Part shown: positions 1 to 8,513 of the stretch, piece after piece
Numbering within the stretch: the first letter of the stretch is position 1
How the letters are laid out: each line of letters opens with the position of its first letter
Assembly (NCBI RefSeq): GCF_023333595.1
Contig: NZ_JAIQZM010000025.1
Location: forward strand, 18,987-82,986
Source of the DNA: Argonema galeatum A003/A1
GTDB taxonomy: Bacteria > Cyanobacteriota > Cyanobacteriia > Cyanobacteriales > Aerosakkonemataceae
Length of the DNA: 64,000 bases
Direction: 5' to 3'
The notes under the pieces: model-generated
Seen by the model: only the letters and a program-made list of their open reading frames with translations
Databases searched by the model: none
What the model was told of the DNA's origin: nothing
Translations under genes and position numbers: made by a program

Positions 1-231
1 TCCCAGTACCCCACTCAAATTTGTGCCTGTGAGCAATGCACTACTAAAGTTAGTACTGGTAAGCACCGCCTTAGTTAATTTGGCCTCACTCAAGTCCGCC
101 CCAGTAAAATCAGCACTGCTTAGGTCTATCTCACTTAGGTCTGCACCTTGGATGTTTACCCCACTCAGCTTTGCCGAACTAAACTTCCGTTGTCCTTCTG
201 TGTATTTTGCTAAAAGTTCTTCAGCGTCCAT
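1..231 (-). CDS. Pentapeptide-repeat protein, N-terminal part (runs off left edge)
   Basis: Reading the minus strand from the ATG at 229-231 gives 77 open codons to the window edge. The translation starts MDAEELLAKYTEGQRKF and then settles into A(D/N)LxX pentapeptides such as GADLS, SADFT and TGTNL, the right-handed quadrilateral beta-helix repeat. The first 20 residues match the pattern of the complete pentapeptide gene at 59211-60419 (MDAAELIGRYAAGERDF). The two genes therefore share a family-specific N-terminal cap. Function is unknown; pentapeptide proteins in cyanobacteria are numerous and mostly uncharacterised. The C-terminal part, including any fused domain, lies outside the window. 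The family call is firm, the role is not. Confidence 0.85.
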   Translation of the reverse strand, partial: MDAEELLAKYTEGQRKFSSAKLSGVNIQGADLSEIDLSSADFTGADLSEAKLTKAVLTSTNFSSALLTGTNLSGVLG

Positions 232-393
232 AATCAACCTTTCAATGCACTTTTATCAGTCTACCGCCAGATTCTTTTTTTTAACGCAGAACCACTCAGA
301 GGACATCGCAGAGCGTGACACTACGCATTCCGTACTATTTACGGTGTTGCAGGGAATACTAAGATCGTTAGTATTCCCCGACAAAACAAGCGT

Positions 394-1509
394 ATGAACC
401 GTACTCAACCTTCCAGCCTTTGTGCCCGCTGCGAAACCTTACCCACCAAAATTGAGGGAACAGGCAGATTATACCTGTGGTTTCCCTCCGGTCACAGTCT
501 GACGAAAGTCCTCCATTACCTGCGTAAAGCCGAGCTGGACTACGAACTCAAGGAGGAGGGGCAGTGTCTTGCCATTCAGTTGGAGGAAGTCCAAACCGAA
601 AATTGTGTCAACACCTTAGCTGGGATACTGACCGACAACGAGTTAAAAAACACGCAGGCATTGTTCATGACTCACGCGAACGCTCCCCAACTTCGCGATT
701 GCGCTCGCACGACCACTTTGGCTCGTATGACTCACCTTAACCAGTCGGGTTGGCTGCTGGACTTGCTGGAGGCCGATCGCGTCACCTGTCAATTTCAGCC
801 AATCGTCTCTACTCAAGATACCTCGGTGATTTTTGGTCAAGAAGCCTTATTCCGTGGAATTGCTCCTAATGGTAGCTTTATTGCTCCCGGTCAAATTTTC
901 TCGTTGGCGACAGAAGCAGGCATCTTGGTTCAGCTCGATCTCATCGCTAGGCGCATAGCGATTCGCGAGACCATGAGACACCAAATCAAAGAACACATTT
1001 TTATCAACTTTTCTCCCACGTCTATTTACGATCCTACTTCCTGCTTGCGCTCCACAATGGAGGCGATCGATGAAGCGGGTATTTCTCACGAACAGATCGT
1101 TTTCGAGGTTGTTGAGTCTAATCAGCCTCAAGATACCGAACATCTCAAAGGCATTCTCAATGTCTACCAGGAAGCGGGTTTTCGCATGGCGTTGGATGAT
1201 TTTGGCGAAGGGGGTTCCAATCTCAACTTGCTCCACCAACTTCGTCCCGATTTTATTAAGCTTGATATGCGTTTGATTCGCAATGTGCAGGCAGACCCTT
1301 ATAAGGCATTTGTTACTGAGAAGATTCTAGAGATTGCCAGCCACTTGAACATCCAGACGATCGCTGAAGGCATTGAATCGGTTGAAGAGCTGCATTGGGT
1401 AAAACAGCGGGGAGCAACTTTTGTTCAGGGCTATCTCATTAGCCCCCCGACGACTTTTCCGCTGATAAATCCCCCTCAAATTACAACAAGCTCTCTGGAA
1501 GTTGGGTAA
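394..1509 (+). CDS. EAL-domain protein (probable c-di-GMP phosphodiesterase) with CxxC N-terminal domain
   Basis: This 371-residue protein has an N-terminal region of about 120 residues opening with CARCETLP (Cys10, Cys13) and LYLWFP, then an EAL domain. Catalytic and metal-binding landmarks are visible: EAL at 150-152, the Asn of FINFSP near 205, Glu of FEVVES, DD at 268-269, Lys of FIKLD near 289, the AEGIE glutamate and VQGY. This suggests an active phosphodiesterase cleaving cyclic-di-GMP. Loop 6 reads DDFGEGGSN instead of the more usual DDFGTGYSN. A close paralogue sits at 44627-45745 with the same N-terminal motif. A diguanylate cyclase follows 230 bp downstream on the same strand, so synthesis and breakdown genes are neighbours. 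What the N-terminal CxxC domain senses is unknown; metal or redox sensing is only a guess. Confidence 0.9.
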   Translation: MNRTQPSSLCARCETLPTKIEGTGRLYLWFPSGHSLTKVLHYLRKAELDYELKEEGQCLAIQLEEVQTENCVNTLAGILTDNELKNTQALFMTHANAPQLRDCARTTTLARMTHLNQSGWLLDLLEADRVTCQFQPIVSTQDTSVIFGQEALFRGIAPNGSFIAPGQIFSLATEAGILVQLDLIARRIAIRETMRHQIKEHIFINFSPTSIYDPTSCLRSTMEAIDEAGISHEQIVFEVVESNQPQDTEHLKGILNVYQEAGFRMALDDFGEGGSNLNLLHQLRPDFIKLDMRLIRNVQADPYKAFVTEKILEIASHLNIQTIAEGIESVEELHWVKQRGATFVQGYLISPPTTFPLINPPQITTSSLEVG

Positions 1510-1550
1510 GTCGCAAAGGTCTTTCGGAATTATTATTGCTAATGTTCATA

Positions 1551-1651
1551 ATGAATATTTTTGTAGTAGCACGGCATCATAAATTTGTCGTTTCTATGAA
1601 AATTTTCATTATGTCGTGCCCTGGATCGGCATATTTGACCGGAAAGAGCCG
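1551..1651. repeat. Interspersed hairpin element, copy 1 (~100 bp)
   Basis: This stretch is clearly related, at roughly three positions in four, to 35258-35357. Both contain CACGGCATCAT followed about 45 bp later by ATTATG(T/C)CGTG, an internal inverted repeat that would fold into a hairpin. Both end with GACC(G/C)GAAAGA(G/A)CCG. There is no coding capacity. It looks like a small non-autonomous palindromic element. It fills most of the gap between the EAL gene and the GGDEF gene. Confidence 0.6.
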
Positions 1652-1739
1652 ATCCCCTTGGTGGAAGTAGAAAGTAATGCCTCTTCAAGACTGCGTGAGT
1701 AGTATGAAGTAGGATTGATATACCAAAAAACGATCGCTC

Positions 1740-4160
1740 ATGTTTAAATGGCTTTTTAATAACTCGAAATATCAACAGGTTGAGCAGAATCTCAAACGCC
1801 AAAATCAATCCCTAAAATTGCTGGGAGATGTCACCCTTAAAATTCGCCAATCGTTGAATCTGGAAGACATTCTCCAGACCACGGTTACCGAGGTGCGTCA
1901 ACTGTTAGCGTGCGATCGGTTATTGGTCTATCGATTGTGGGAAGATGGGACTGGCAGTGCGGTGGCAGAGTCTGTCGATCTTGACTATCCAGCGGTTTTG
2001 GGACAAACGTTTCCGTCTGAGGTTTTTCCAGTCGAAATTCATCAGCAGTACTGCCACGGAAAGATTAAAGCGATTGAAGATATCAAAAGTGCTTCGATAT
2101 CGAGCTGCCTAATCGAATTTCTCCAAGATTTTAAAGTCCAGGCAAAGCTGGTCGTGCCGATTCTGTTCGAGTCAAAACTTTGGGGGCTATTGGTGGCTCA
2201 TCAGTGTCGGGAACCGCGACACTGGTCAACGTTTGAGATCGAACTCCTCAAACAACTAGCTGACAACCTTAGCATTGCTGTCGCTCAAGCCCAACTGCTC
2301 GAAGCATTGCGGCTGAGTGAAGAGCGATACTCCCTTGCTATGCAAGCAACCAACGATGGTCTTTGGGATTGGGATCTCAGAACCGATCGAGTTTACTTTT
2401 CTTTCCGCTGGAAAGCCCTGCTGGGGTATGAGGAGTCTGAGATTGGCTCTAGCATTGAAGAGTGGTGGAATCGGGTACATCCTCAAGCGCAAGAACAAAT
2501 CAAAACTCAAATGACTGACTACCTTGCACAACAAGTCCTGCAAGATGTCAGCGAATACTTTATCAGCGAGCATCAGATCCAGCACCAAGATGGCATCTAC
2601 CGTTGGGTGCTGGTTCGAGGACTGGGTAAGCGAGGAACTGATGGCAAGATTGAGCGCATTGTTGGTTCGTTAAGCGACATAACTGGGCGCAAGCAAGCAG
2701 AACACCAGTTACGTTTGCTCGAATCAGTCGTCGTGAATGCAAATGATGCCGTTGTGATTACTGAAGCTGAGCCGATTAACGATTCCGGCCCCCGAATTTT
2801 ATATGTAAACCAAGCTTTCAGCAAGATGACTGGCTACAGTCCCCAGGAGGTATTGGGCAAGACCCCGCGCATTCTCCAAGGGCCTAAAACTGACCGGGCA
2901 ACCCGTGCCAAGATTCGGGCGGCACTGAAGGCGTGGCAGCCAGTTCGAGTGGAGCTCGTTAACTACTGCAAGGATGGGTCTGAGTTTTGGGTTGAGCTGA
3001 ATATTGCACCCGTTGCCGATGAAATGGGGTGGTATACCCATTGGATAGCGATTCAACGAGACATTACGGAGCGTAAGCGAGCAGAGGAAGCTTTTGGACA
3101 GCAAGCCGAACGGGAGCGACTTGTTGCTCAAATCGCTCAACGCATTCGCCGATCGCTAAAATTGTCGGATATTCTCAGTACAACTGTGACAGAAGTACGC
3201 CAATTTCTGAAGTGCGATCGCGTGTTAATTTACCGCTTCTGGACAGATGGGACAGGAAGTGCTGTGACAGAAGCGGTTGCAGCCCGTTGGTCACCCATTT
3301 TGGGGCGTACTTTCCCCGCCGAAGTTTTTCCGACTGAGTACCACGATCTTTACAAACAAGGACGCATTCGTGCGATCGCAAATGTGGAAACTGAGGCCAT
3401 CACCCCTTGTCTCGTTGACTTTTTGCATGAGTTGCAGGTGAAAGCAAAACTTGTAGTGTCACTTATGCAAGGAGATAACCTTTGGGGTCTGCTCGTTGCC
3501 CATCACTGTTGTGAACCAAGAGCTTGGCAACCATTTGAGATTAACTTGCTCGCTTCATTATCGACCCAATTGGCGATCGCAATTCAGCAAGCCGAACTAT
3601 ACGATCGGCTCCAAGGAGCGAATCAAGAATTGCAACATTTAGCCAAGTTGGATAGTTTAACTGGTATAGCGAATCGTCGTATGTTTGATGAGTATCTCGA
3701 TCGAGCCTGGTTGCAAATGGGACGGGATAGCCAGCCATTGTCGCTCATTCTGTGCGACATTGATTATTTCAAGCTTTACAACGATACCTACGGGCACCAA
3801 GCAGGTGACCATTGCATCCAACAGGTGGCGAAAGCGATTAGTCGTGCAGCTCAACGCCCAACGGATTTAGTCGCTCGTTATGGCGGCGAGGAATTTGCTG
3901 TGATTCTCACCAATACAGGAGGGGAAGGGGCAGTAAAGGTCGCAGAGAAGATTCGCTCTGAAGTTGAAGCGCTGAACATTGTTCATGCCACTTCCAGCGT
4001 CGGGCAATACGTTACCCTCAGCTTAGGGGTTGCGAGTACCGTGCCTGCCTCGACTTCTTCTCTAGCAATGCTGATTGCACTGGCTGATGAAGCAATGTAT
4101 CAGGCGAAGAAGCGGGGGCGCAATCAGGTAATCGTTCACTGCGCCTCACCTCGGTGCTAG
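1740..4160 (+). CDS. GAF-PAS-PAS-GAF-GGDEF diguanylate cyclase
   Basis: This 806-residue multi-sensor cyclase makes cyclic-di-GMP from two GTP. Domains in order: GAF1 (about 25-190), PAS1 with PAC (195-318), PAS2 (325-446), GAF2 (455-622) and GGDEF (635-800). The active-site loop is GGEEF at 715-719, and RPTD at 706-709 lies five residues upstream, matching an RxxD inhibitory site. Both GAFs resemble phytochrome/cyanobacteriochrome GAFs and keep the bilin-type Cys (C123, C557), but the following residue is Leu rather than His. PAS2 resembles a LOV domain (GKTPRILQG, NYCKDGSEFW) but has TPR where photoactive LOV domains have NCR, so the flavin-adduct Cys is absent. No membrane segment is visible, so it is likely cytosolic. 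It lies downstream of an EAL gene. Confidence 0.93.
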   Translation: MFKWLFNNSKYQQVEQNLKRQNQSLKLLGDVTLKIRQSLNLEDILQTTVTEVRQLLACDRLLVYRLWEDGTGSAVAESVDLDYPAVLGQTFPSEVFPVEIHQQYCHGKIKAIEDIKSASISSCLIEFLQDFKVQAKLVVPILFESKLWGLLVAHQCREPRHWSTFEIELLKQLADNLSIAVAQAQLLEALRLSEERYSLAMQATNDGLWDWDLRTDRVYFSFRWKALLGYEESEIGSSIEEWWNRVHPQAQEQIKTQMTDYLAQQVLQDVSEYFISEHQIQHQDGIYRWVLVRGLGKRGTDGKIERIVGSLSDITGRKQAEHQLRLLESVVVNANDAVVITEAEPINDSGPRILYVNQAFSKMTGYSPQEVLGKTPRILQGPKTDRATRAKIRAALKAWQPVRVELVNYCKDGSEFWVELNIAPVADEMGWYTHWIAIQRDITERKRAEEAFGQQAERERLVAQIAQRIRRSLKLSDILSTTVTEVRQFLKCDRVLIYRFWTDGTGSAVTEAVAARWSPILGRTFPAEVFPTEYHDLYKQGRIRAIANVETEAITPCLVDFLHELQVKAKLVVSLMQGDNLWGLLVAHHCCEPRAWQPFEINLLASLSTQLAIAIQQAELYDRLQGANQELQHLAKLDSLTGIANRRMFDEYLDRAWLQMGRDSQPLSLILCDIDYFKLYNDTYGHQAGDHCIQQVAKAISRAAQRPTDLVARYGGEEFAVILTNTGGEGAVKVAEKIRSEVEALNIVHATSSVGQYVTLSLGVASTVPASTSSLAMLIALADEAMYQAKKRGRNQVIVHCASPRC

Positions 4161-4214
4161 AGCGGATATGAGTAGGTGTAGTGTTATATAGATTACCTAA
4201 ATGTTTGCTACAGA

Positions 4215-4244
4215 TGTAGGGGCAATTCATGAATTGCCCCTACA
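4215..4244. repeat. Perfect 30-bp palindrome, copy 1
   Basis: Perfect inverted repeat with arm TGTAGGGGCAATTCA and no loop. The same core recurs inside a longer 56-bp palindrome at 39679-39734. It lies 55 bp after the GGDEF stop codon and could act as a terminator-like hairpin, but its recurrence points to a dispersed repeat. The rest of 4161-4442 shows no gene; 4370-4430 is rich in short CGCG motifs of a cyanobacterial repeat type. Confidence 0.8.
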
Positions 4245-4442
4245 CCAGAGAGTGTTCATTTGTAGCAGAAATAAATCCAAACGATATTACTCCAGCTTAA
4301 AATCTTATTTCAATTTTTGCTTTTGAGTCAGTCGCTTCTCTGACTTCAGTAGCGCATATTTGCTCTTTCGCGTCTATGCGCTCGCGTCGCAGGCTATGCC
4401 TACGGCACGCACTCGCGTTCGCCAACGTGGTTCGTTAAAAAT

Positions 4443-4874
4443 TTAAGACAAACGAGGGCGAATTCTATAATGCCGATAACGCCAATAATCCTGCAAAATG
4501 CGATCGTGGTCAAAACAGAGATTAGTCGGAACTCGCCAAGATTCAAAAACATTTATTACCTTAGCATCATCCCCAGCCTTTGGTTTCCCCGTCGCCGTAG
4601 CAATAAACACAACGCTCATCGTATGCTGACGCGGGTCGCGATTCGGGTCAGAATAAACGTGGAATTGCTCAATCAACTCGACATTTAAACCCGTCTCCTC
4701 CTGAGCTTCTCGTCGCGCTGCCGTTTCGACAGTTTCGCCGTAGTCCACAAAACCACCAGGAATAGCCCAACCCAGGGGTAGATTTTTACGTTCAATTAGC
4801 ACTATTGGTCGATGCGATCGATCGATCAATTCAATGATGATATCGACAGTAGGAGTAGGATTTCGGTAAGTCAC
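4443..4874 (-). CDS. Nudix hydrolase (ADP-ribose/nucleotide pyrophosphatase-like)
   Basis: This 143-residue single-domain protein has a complete Nudix box of the form GX5EX7REUXEEXGU, visible as GFVDYGE followed by REAQEETGL at about residues 42-63. The downstream YSDPNRDPRQHT segment is typical of the ADP-ribose pyrophosphatase-like Nudix subgroup in cyanobacteria and plants. It should hydrolyse a nucleoside diphosphate linked to another moiety, with Mg2+ held by the Nudix glutamates. Substrate cannot be fixed from sequence. It is monocistronic, convergent to the GGDEF gene and divergent from malQ. Confidence 0.9.
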   Translation of the reverse strand: MTYRNPTPTVDIIIELIDRSHRPIVLIERKNLPLGWAIPGGFVDYGETVETAARREAQEETGLNVELIEQFHVYSDPNRDPRQHTMSVVFIATATGKPKAGDDAKVINVFESWRVPTNLCFDHDRILQDYWRYRHYRIRPRLS

Positions 4875-5185
4875 AAGCCAAAAAATCTGAAATTTACGAT
4901 CGGGGCAGGTATTTTACCCACCCTACGCTCTCAGCATAGCGCCCAGTTACTACCAAATCCAAGGGCCTCAAGCTCATCAGGTACGCCCACAGGCTTAAGC
5001 CCGGAGGCTACACTTACAAAGCCTGCCTACACAGGCTCAAATAAGTTTTTGAATTTTAGACCGCAAAGCCGGTATAAGTACGCGCAAGCCGCGAATGAGA
5101 GGCTTTAGGCTTCTGAAAACCGCTGTAAAGCCCCCTACCGTGATAATGTCGTAACGTCTGCTTCTTATTTTGATTTAGGTTATAT
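4875..5185. other. Intergenic region with palindromic repeat
   Basis: This 311-bp divergent spacer between the Nudix gene and malQ must hold both promoters. I see no RNA gene. Positions 4983-5040 carry a repeat-like block with CACAGGCTTAAGCC and GCCTGCCTACACAGGC, the latter a short hairpin; it resembles the 'tgtgtaggc' family of cyanobacterial dispersed repeats. An open frame here (from 4812) is a shadow and has no family features. Confidence 0.5.
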
Positions 5186-6694
5186 ATGCCGTTTCCCAGA
5201 TCCAGTGGCATTTTGCTGCACCCCACCTCTTTTCCGAGTCGCTTTGGCGTAGGAGAGTTGGGCTTAGAAGCCTATCGCTTTGTAGATTTTTTAACAGAAA
5301 GCAAACAGCAATTTTGGCAGATATTGCCTTTGGGGCCAACGGGGTATGGCAATTCCCCTTATATGTGTTTTTCAGCGATGGCTGGCAACCCGCTGCTGAT
5401 TAGCCCGGAGAAACTGCGAGATGATGGTTTGTTAAATGAGGAGGATTTTGCCAATCTGCCCGAATTTCCAGCTGATAAGGTAGATTACGAGCTAGCAATC
5501 AAAACCAAAATACCTCTGCTCCAGAAAGCCTGCGAGAACTTTAAAACCAAAGCTTCAGAGTTCCTGCAAAAAGAATTTGCGGGTTTTTGCCAGAGTAAGG
5601 CTTACTGGCTGGATGACTATGCTTTATTTATGACGTTTCTGGATACTCATGAAGGTGCCAGCTGGCATACGTGGTCACCGGAACTAGCCAAGCGCGAACC
5701 GGGCACTATGGATCAGTTGGGGCGGCGGCTGAACGCTGAGATTATTTTTCATAAATTCGTTCAGTTCCAGTTCTTTCGCCAGTGGTCCGAACTGAAGCGC
5801 TACGCCAATATGCGGGGTATCCAAATTATTGGCGATATTCCTATTTATGTGGCTCACAATAGTGCTGATGTTTGGGCTAATCCTCAAATCTTTTGCCTGG
5901 ATGAAGAAACGGGCGAACCGGCGCTGATGGCGGGCGTACCGCCAGATTACTTCAGTGAAACAGGTCAATTGTGGGGAAACCCAGTCTATAACTGGGAGGA
6001 ATTGCAGAAAGATAATTTTCATTGGTGGGTGCAGCGCTTCCAGTCGATGCTGGATTATGTAGATATCATTCGTGTCGATCACTTCCGGGGATTCGAGTCT
6101 TTCTGGGCAGTTAAGCAGGGCGAAGAAACGGCTATGTACGGTGAGTGGGTGGACGCGCCGGGGACTGCTTTGTTTGAGGTAGTTAAGGAGAAGTTGGGCA
6201 ATCTACCTATTGTGGCTGAGGATTTAGGCGTAATTACGCCGGAGGTAGAGGCGCTGCGAGACAGGTTTAAGTTCCCAGGGATGAAGATTTTGCAGTTTGC
6301 TTTTGGTTCTGACCCTGGTAACCCTTATTTGCCGTTTAATTACGATCGCAACTGTCTAGCTTACACAGGCACCCACGATAACGATACAACGGTGGGGTGG
6401 TTCGATAAATTGTCGGATGAGGAAAAAAATAGCGTCCTGCGTTACTTGGGTTGTACCAGTGCTGACGGAATTCATTGGGATTTGATCCGGTTGGTTTTAA
6501 GCTCTGTGGCGAATCAAGTGATTACTCCTCTTCAAGATATCTTGGGATTAGGCACCCAAGCTCGGATGAATACACCTGGGATTGGGGAGGGCAATTGGGA
6601 GTGGCGCTATCGATGGGATGCTTTGAGGTGGGAAGATCGTGAATTCCTCAAGACTTTGACCGAAATTTATGGCCGAGCTCCCATGCCTGTTTAA
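5186..6694 (+). CDS. malQ: 4-alpha-glucanotransferase (amylomaltase, GH77)
   Basis: This 502-residue protein, the usual length for bacterial MalQ, transfers alpha-1,4-glucan segments between malto-oligosaccharides in glycogen breakdown. The opening RSSGILLHPTSFPSRFGVGELG and FWQILPLGPTGYGNSPY are hallmark GH77 sequences. The catalytic nucleophile is the Asp of RVDHFRGF (about residue 298), the acid/base is the Glu of AEDLGV (about 345), and the third carboxylate is in GTHDNDT (about 396). The start is supported by the family N-terminus. The last four bases overlap the convergent RodZ-like gene, so the two transcripts run into each other. Confidence 0.97.
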   Translation: MPFPRSSGILLHPTSFPSRFGVGELGLEAYRFVDFLTESKQQFWQILPLGPTGYGNSPYMCFSAMAGNPLLISPEKLRDDGLLNEEDFANLPEFPADKVDYELAIKTKIPLLQKACENFKTKASEFLQKEFAGFCQSKAYWLDDYALFMTFLDTHEGASWHTWSPELAKREPGTMDQLGRRLNAEIIFHKFVQFQFFRQWSELKRYANMRGIQIIGDIPIYVAHNSADVWANPQIFCLDEETGEPALMAGVPPDYFSETGQLWGNPVYNWEELQKDNFHWWVQRFQSMLDYVDIIRVDHFRGFESFWAVKQGEETAMYGEWVDAPGTALFEVVKEKLGNLPIVAEDLGVITPEVEALRDRFKFPGMKILQFAFGSDPGNPYLPFNYDRNCLAYTGTHDNDTTVGWFDKLSDEEKNSVLRYLGCTSADGIHWDLIRLVLSSVANQVITPLQDILGLGTQARMNTPGIGEGNWEWRYRWDALRWEDREFLKTLTEIYGRAPMPV

Positions 6695-7494
6695 GATTGA
6701 GGGCCAGCTTTGAAACGCTTTGTTTCCGCCTGACCTGAAACTCCCAGTGGCTCGGCTTGCTTCTCATTAAAAGTAACTAGCACTCCGCCAGCATTGCCAG
6801 CTCGGATAATCAGTTCTTCCTTTGCCTCCCAGGTGCGTTGAGTGCCTGAAGGCAGAGTTCCTTCAAACTGGGTTTTCCCATCCGCGACAACGCGAATCCA
6901 AGACTCTTCTTTGAGGGTGACGCCCACTCGCAACGGCTTGTCGGATTTAGGGATATTGCTGCTGGAAGTCGAGCTCAGGAGCGCTAAGCTGTCTGGCTTG
7001 GGTTTATTATCCGACTTGGGCGGTGGTGCGATCGCTTTTTTCTCCGTTTCCTGGTTGCTGGCTTGCATAGCGGAGTTTTTCACTAGCCCAGATAAACCGT
7101 TCACCGCGCAGATAATCAAAAATATGTAAACCAAGTAAAGGTGAATCGGTTTCAATTGAGGTACTGCGGGCAAAACCCGCCAGGAAGCTTTGAGGAATTG
7201 AAAGCTTTGTCCTGTGGGGAAGACGCTGGCGAATTCGCCTCCGTCCAAGCCTAGCGTATCTGCGTATCGCTTGATAAAACCCTGGATGTATACGGGTTCG
7301 GGCAGTGGCTCTAGATTTCCTTCCTCGATCGCATTCAGCAGACGCGCCTGAACTTTGGTCTTAGCTGCAACTTCCTCTAGGGACAGGCTCTGTTCCTGGC
7401 GCAAATGGCGCAGGTAACTCCCCATCTCGGCTAGTTTTTCGGCTCGTTGTTTCTCAAGATAAGGAAGTAGATTCTCCTTCTTATTCCTCTTCAT
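6691..7494 (-). CDS. RodZ-like HTH / single-TM / DUF4115 protein
   Basis: This 267-residue protein has an N-terminal Cro/C1-like helix-turn-helix (about 22-90; LRHLRQEQSLSLEEVAAKTKV, LEPLPEPVYIQGFIKRYA), a transmembrane segment around 122-140 (LYLVYIFLIICAV) and a C-terminal beta-rich DUF4115-type domain (about 190-255; VTLKEESWIRVVADGKTQFEGTL). This layout is that of RodZ, which links MreB filaments to the elongation machinery and sets cell shape. The linker is Ser/Pro/Lys-rich. It is the first gene after rluB on the same strand, 128 bp downstream, and its end overlaps convergent malQ by 4 bp. Whether it is the true RodZ or one of several cyanobacterial relatives cannot be settled by eye. 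Confidence 0.8.
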   Translation of the reverse strand: MKRNKKENLLPYLEKQRAEKLAEMGSYLRHLRQEQSLSLEEVAAKTKVQARLLNAIEEGNLEPLPEPVYIQGFIKRYADTLGLDGGEFASVFPTGQSFQFLKASWRVLPAVPQLKPIHLYLVYIFLIICAVNGLSGLVKNSAMQASNQETEKKAIAPPPKSDNKPKPDSLALLSSTSSSNIPKSDKPLRVGVTLKEESWIRVVADGKTQFEGTLPSGTQRTWEAKEELIIRAGNAGGVLVTFNEKQAEPLGVSGQAETKRFKAGPQS

Positions 7495-7546
7495 ACGTTG
7501 CGTTCCTTGACATCTGCTGGCACATCTACTGATGAGTGTTAGGGAT

Positions 7547-7650
7547 GGGTTTAACCAAATTATCTGTTATCCAACAGCCTTATCTGTTAAATCCTCCCGG
7601 AGGGGTTTAGCCAAATTATCTGTTATCCGGCTGGCTTGTCTGTTAAATCC
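7547..7650. repeat. Tandem duplication at the rluB 3' end (56-bp period)
   Basis: GGGTTTA(A/G)CCAAATTATC begins at 7547 and again at 7603. Each unit is about 47 bp and ends TCTGTTAAATCC. The right-hand copy contains the stop and last codons of the rluB-type gene; the left copy is a decayed duplicate just downstream of the stop. It looks like a recent slippage or short tandem duplication that left the reading frame intact. Confidence 0.65.
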
Positions 7651-8396
7651 GACCCTGCGCCTTGTAAAAAATCGACTTCATCATCTTTGAGCAAACGGTA
7701 GTGACCTGGCAATAGTGACTCCTTGGGTGTTTCCAGTTGAATGGGGCCAATGGCAGTGCGATGAATGTGAATTACTGGGTATCCCAGAGTTTCCGCCACT
7801 CGTCGAATTTGTCGGTTTCTGCCCTCTTTGAGAACTATTTCCAACAGGGTTTTGTCACCGTTGGGCCGCGTTTTAATTATTTTGACCTGAGCGGGTAAAG
7901 TTTTTTTGCCTGCTAGAACAATTCCCTGACGCCAGATTTGCAGCACCTTTTCGGGGGGCTGACCTTGCACCCATACATGATAAGTCTTAGAAACTTTGTG
8001 GCTGGGATGAACCAGGCGAAACGTTAGGTCGCCGTCGTTCGTCAGCAATAATGCCCCGGTGGTTTCAGCATCCAAGCGACCAACGGGGTGTATTCCAGAT
8101 TTGAGCCGAGTTTCGGCGGGCAGCAGATCGAGAACGGTGGGGCGTCCTTGCGGGTCGCTACAGGTGGAAACAACTCCAGCGGGTTTGTGGAGCAGCAGAT
8201 AAATCAGCTTGGGACGATTGGCAGGCTTGAGAGGTCTGCCATCGACTTCAATGCGATCGCCCTCTGGATCGGCTTTTTGCCCCAGATGAGCGGGGATGCC
8301 ATTGACGCTCACGCGCCCAGCGAGAATCAATTGTTCTGCTTGACGGCGCGAGGCAATGCCCCATTGGGATAGTATCTTTTGCAGCCTTTCTTGCAT
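7623..8396 (-). CDS. rluB: Pseudouridine synthase, RsuA/RluB family
   Basis: This 257-residue enzyme isomerises a uridine in rRNA to pseudouridine. An S4 RNA-binding domain occupies residues 1-48 (MQERLQKILSQWGIASRRQA). The catalytic domain follows with the motif GRLDAETTGALLLTNDGDL, whose Asp is the nucleophile (about 105). RNRQIRRVAETLGYPV is the conserved C-terminal RluB/RsuA block. Cyanobacterial members with an S4 domain are usually named RluB, but RluE/RsuA specificity cannot be excluded. The C-terminal tail (SDLTDKPAG) lies in a tandemly duplicated segment. Confidence 0.92.
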   Translation of the reverse strand: MQERLQKILSQWGIASRRQAEQLILAGRVSVNGIPAHLGQKADPEGDRIEVDGRPLKPANRPKLIYLLLHKPAGVVSTCSDPQGRPTVLDLLPAETRLKSGIHPVGRLDAETTGALLLTNDGDLTFRLVHPSHKVSKTYHVWVQGQPPEKVLQIWRQGIVLAGKKTLPAQVKIIKTRPNGDKTLLEIVLKEGRNRQIRRVAETLGYPVIHIHRTAIGPIQLETPKESLLPGHYRLLKDDEVDFLQGAGSDLTDKPAG

Positions 8397-8513
8397 GACG
8401 GACTGCGCGAACCCACTTGCTAGTCTTTTAGGTTCAAGCTTAATCTTGGTAAAACTACAGGTAAACTATGTACAAATATTACCTGAATAAAGCATTAATC
8501 TTGATTTATCTTT

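Noticed and set aside
4370..4430. Cluster of CGCG/GCG motifs as a regulatory site
   Set aside because: It is consistent with a common cyanobacterial dispersed repeat; no operator symmetry.
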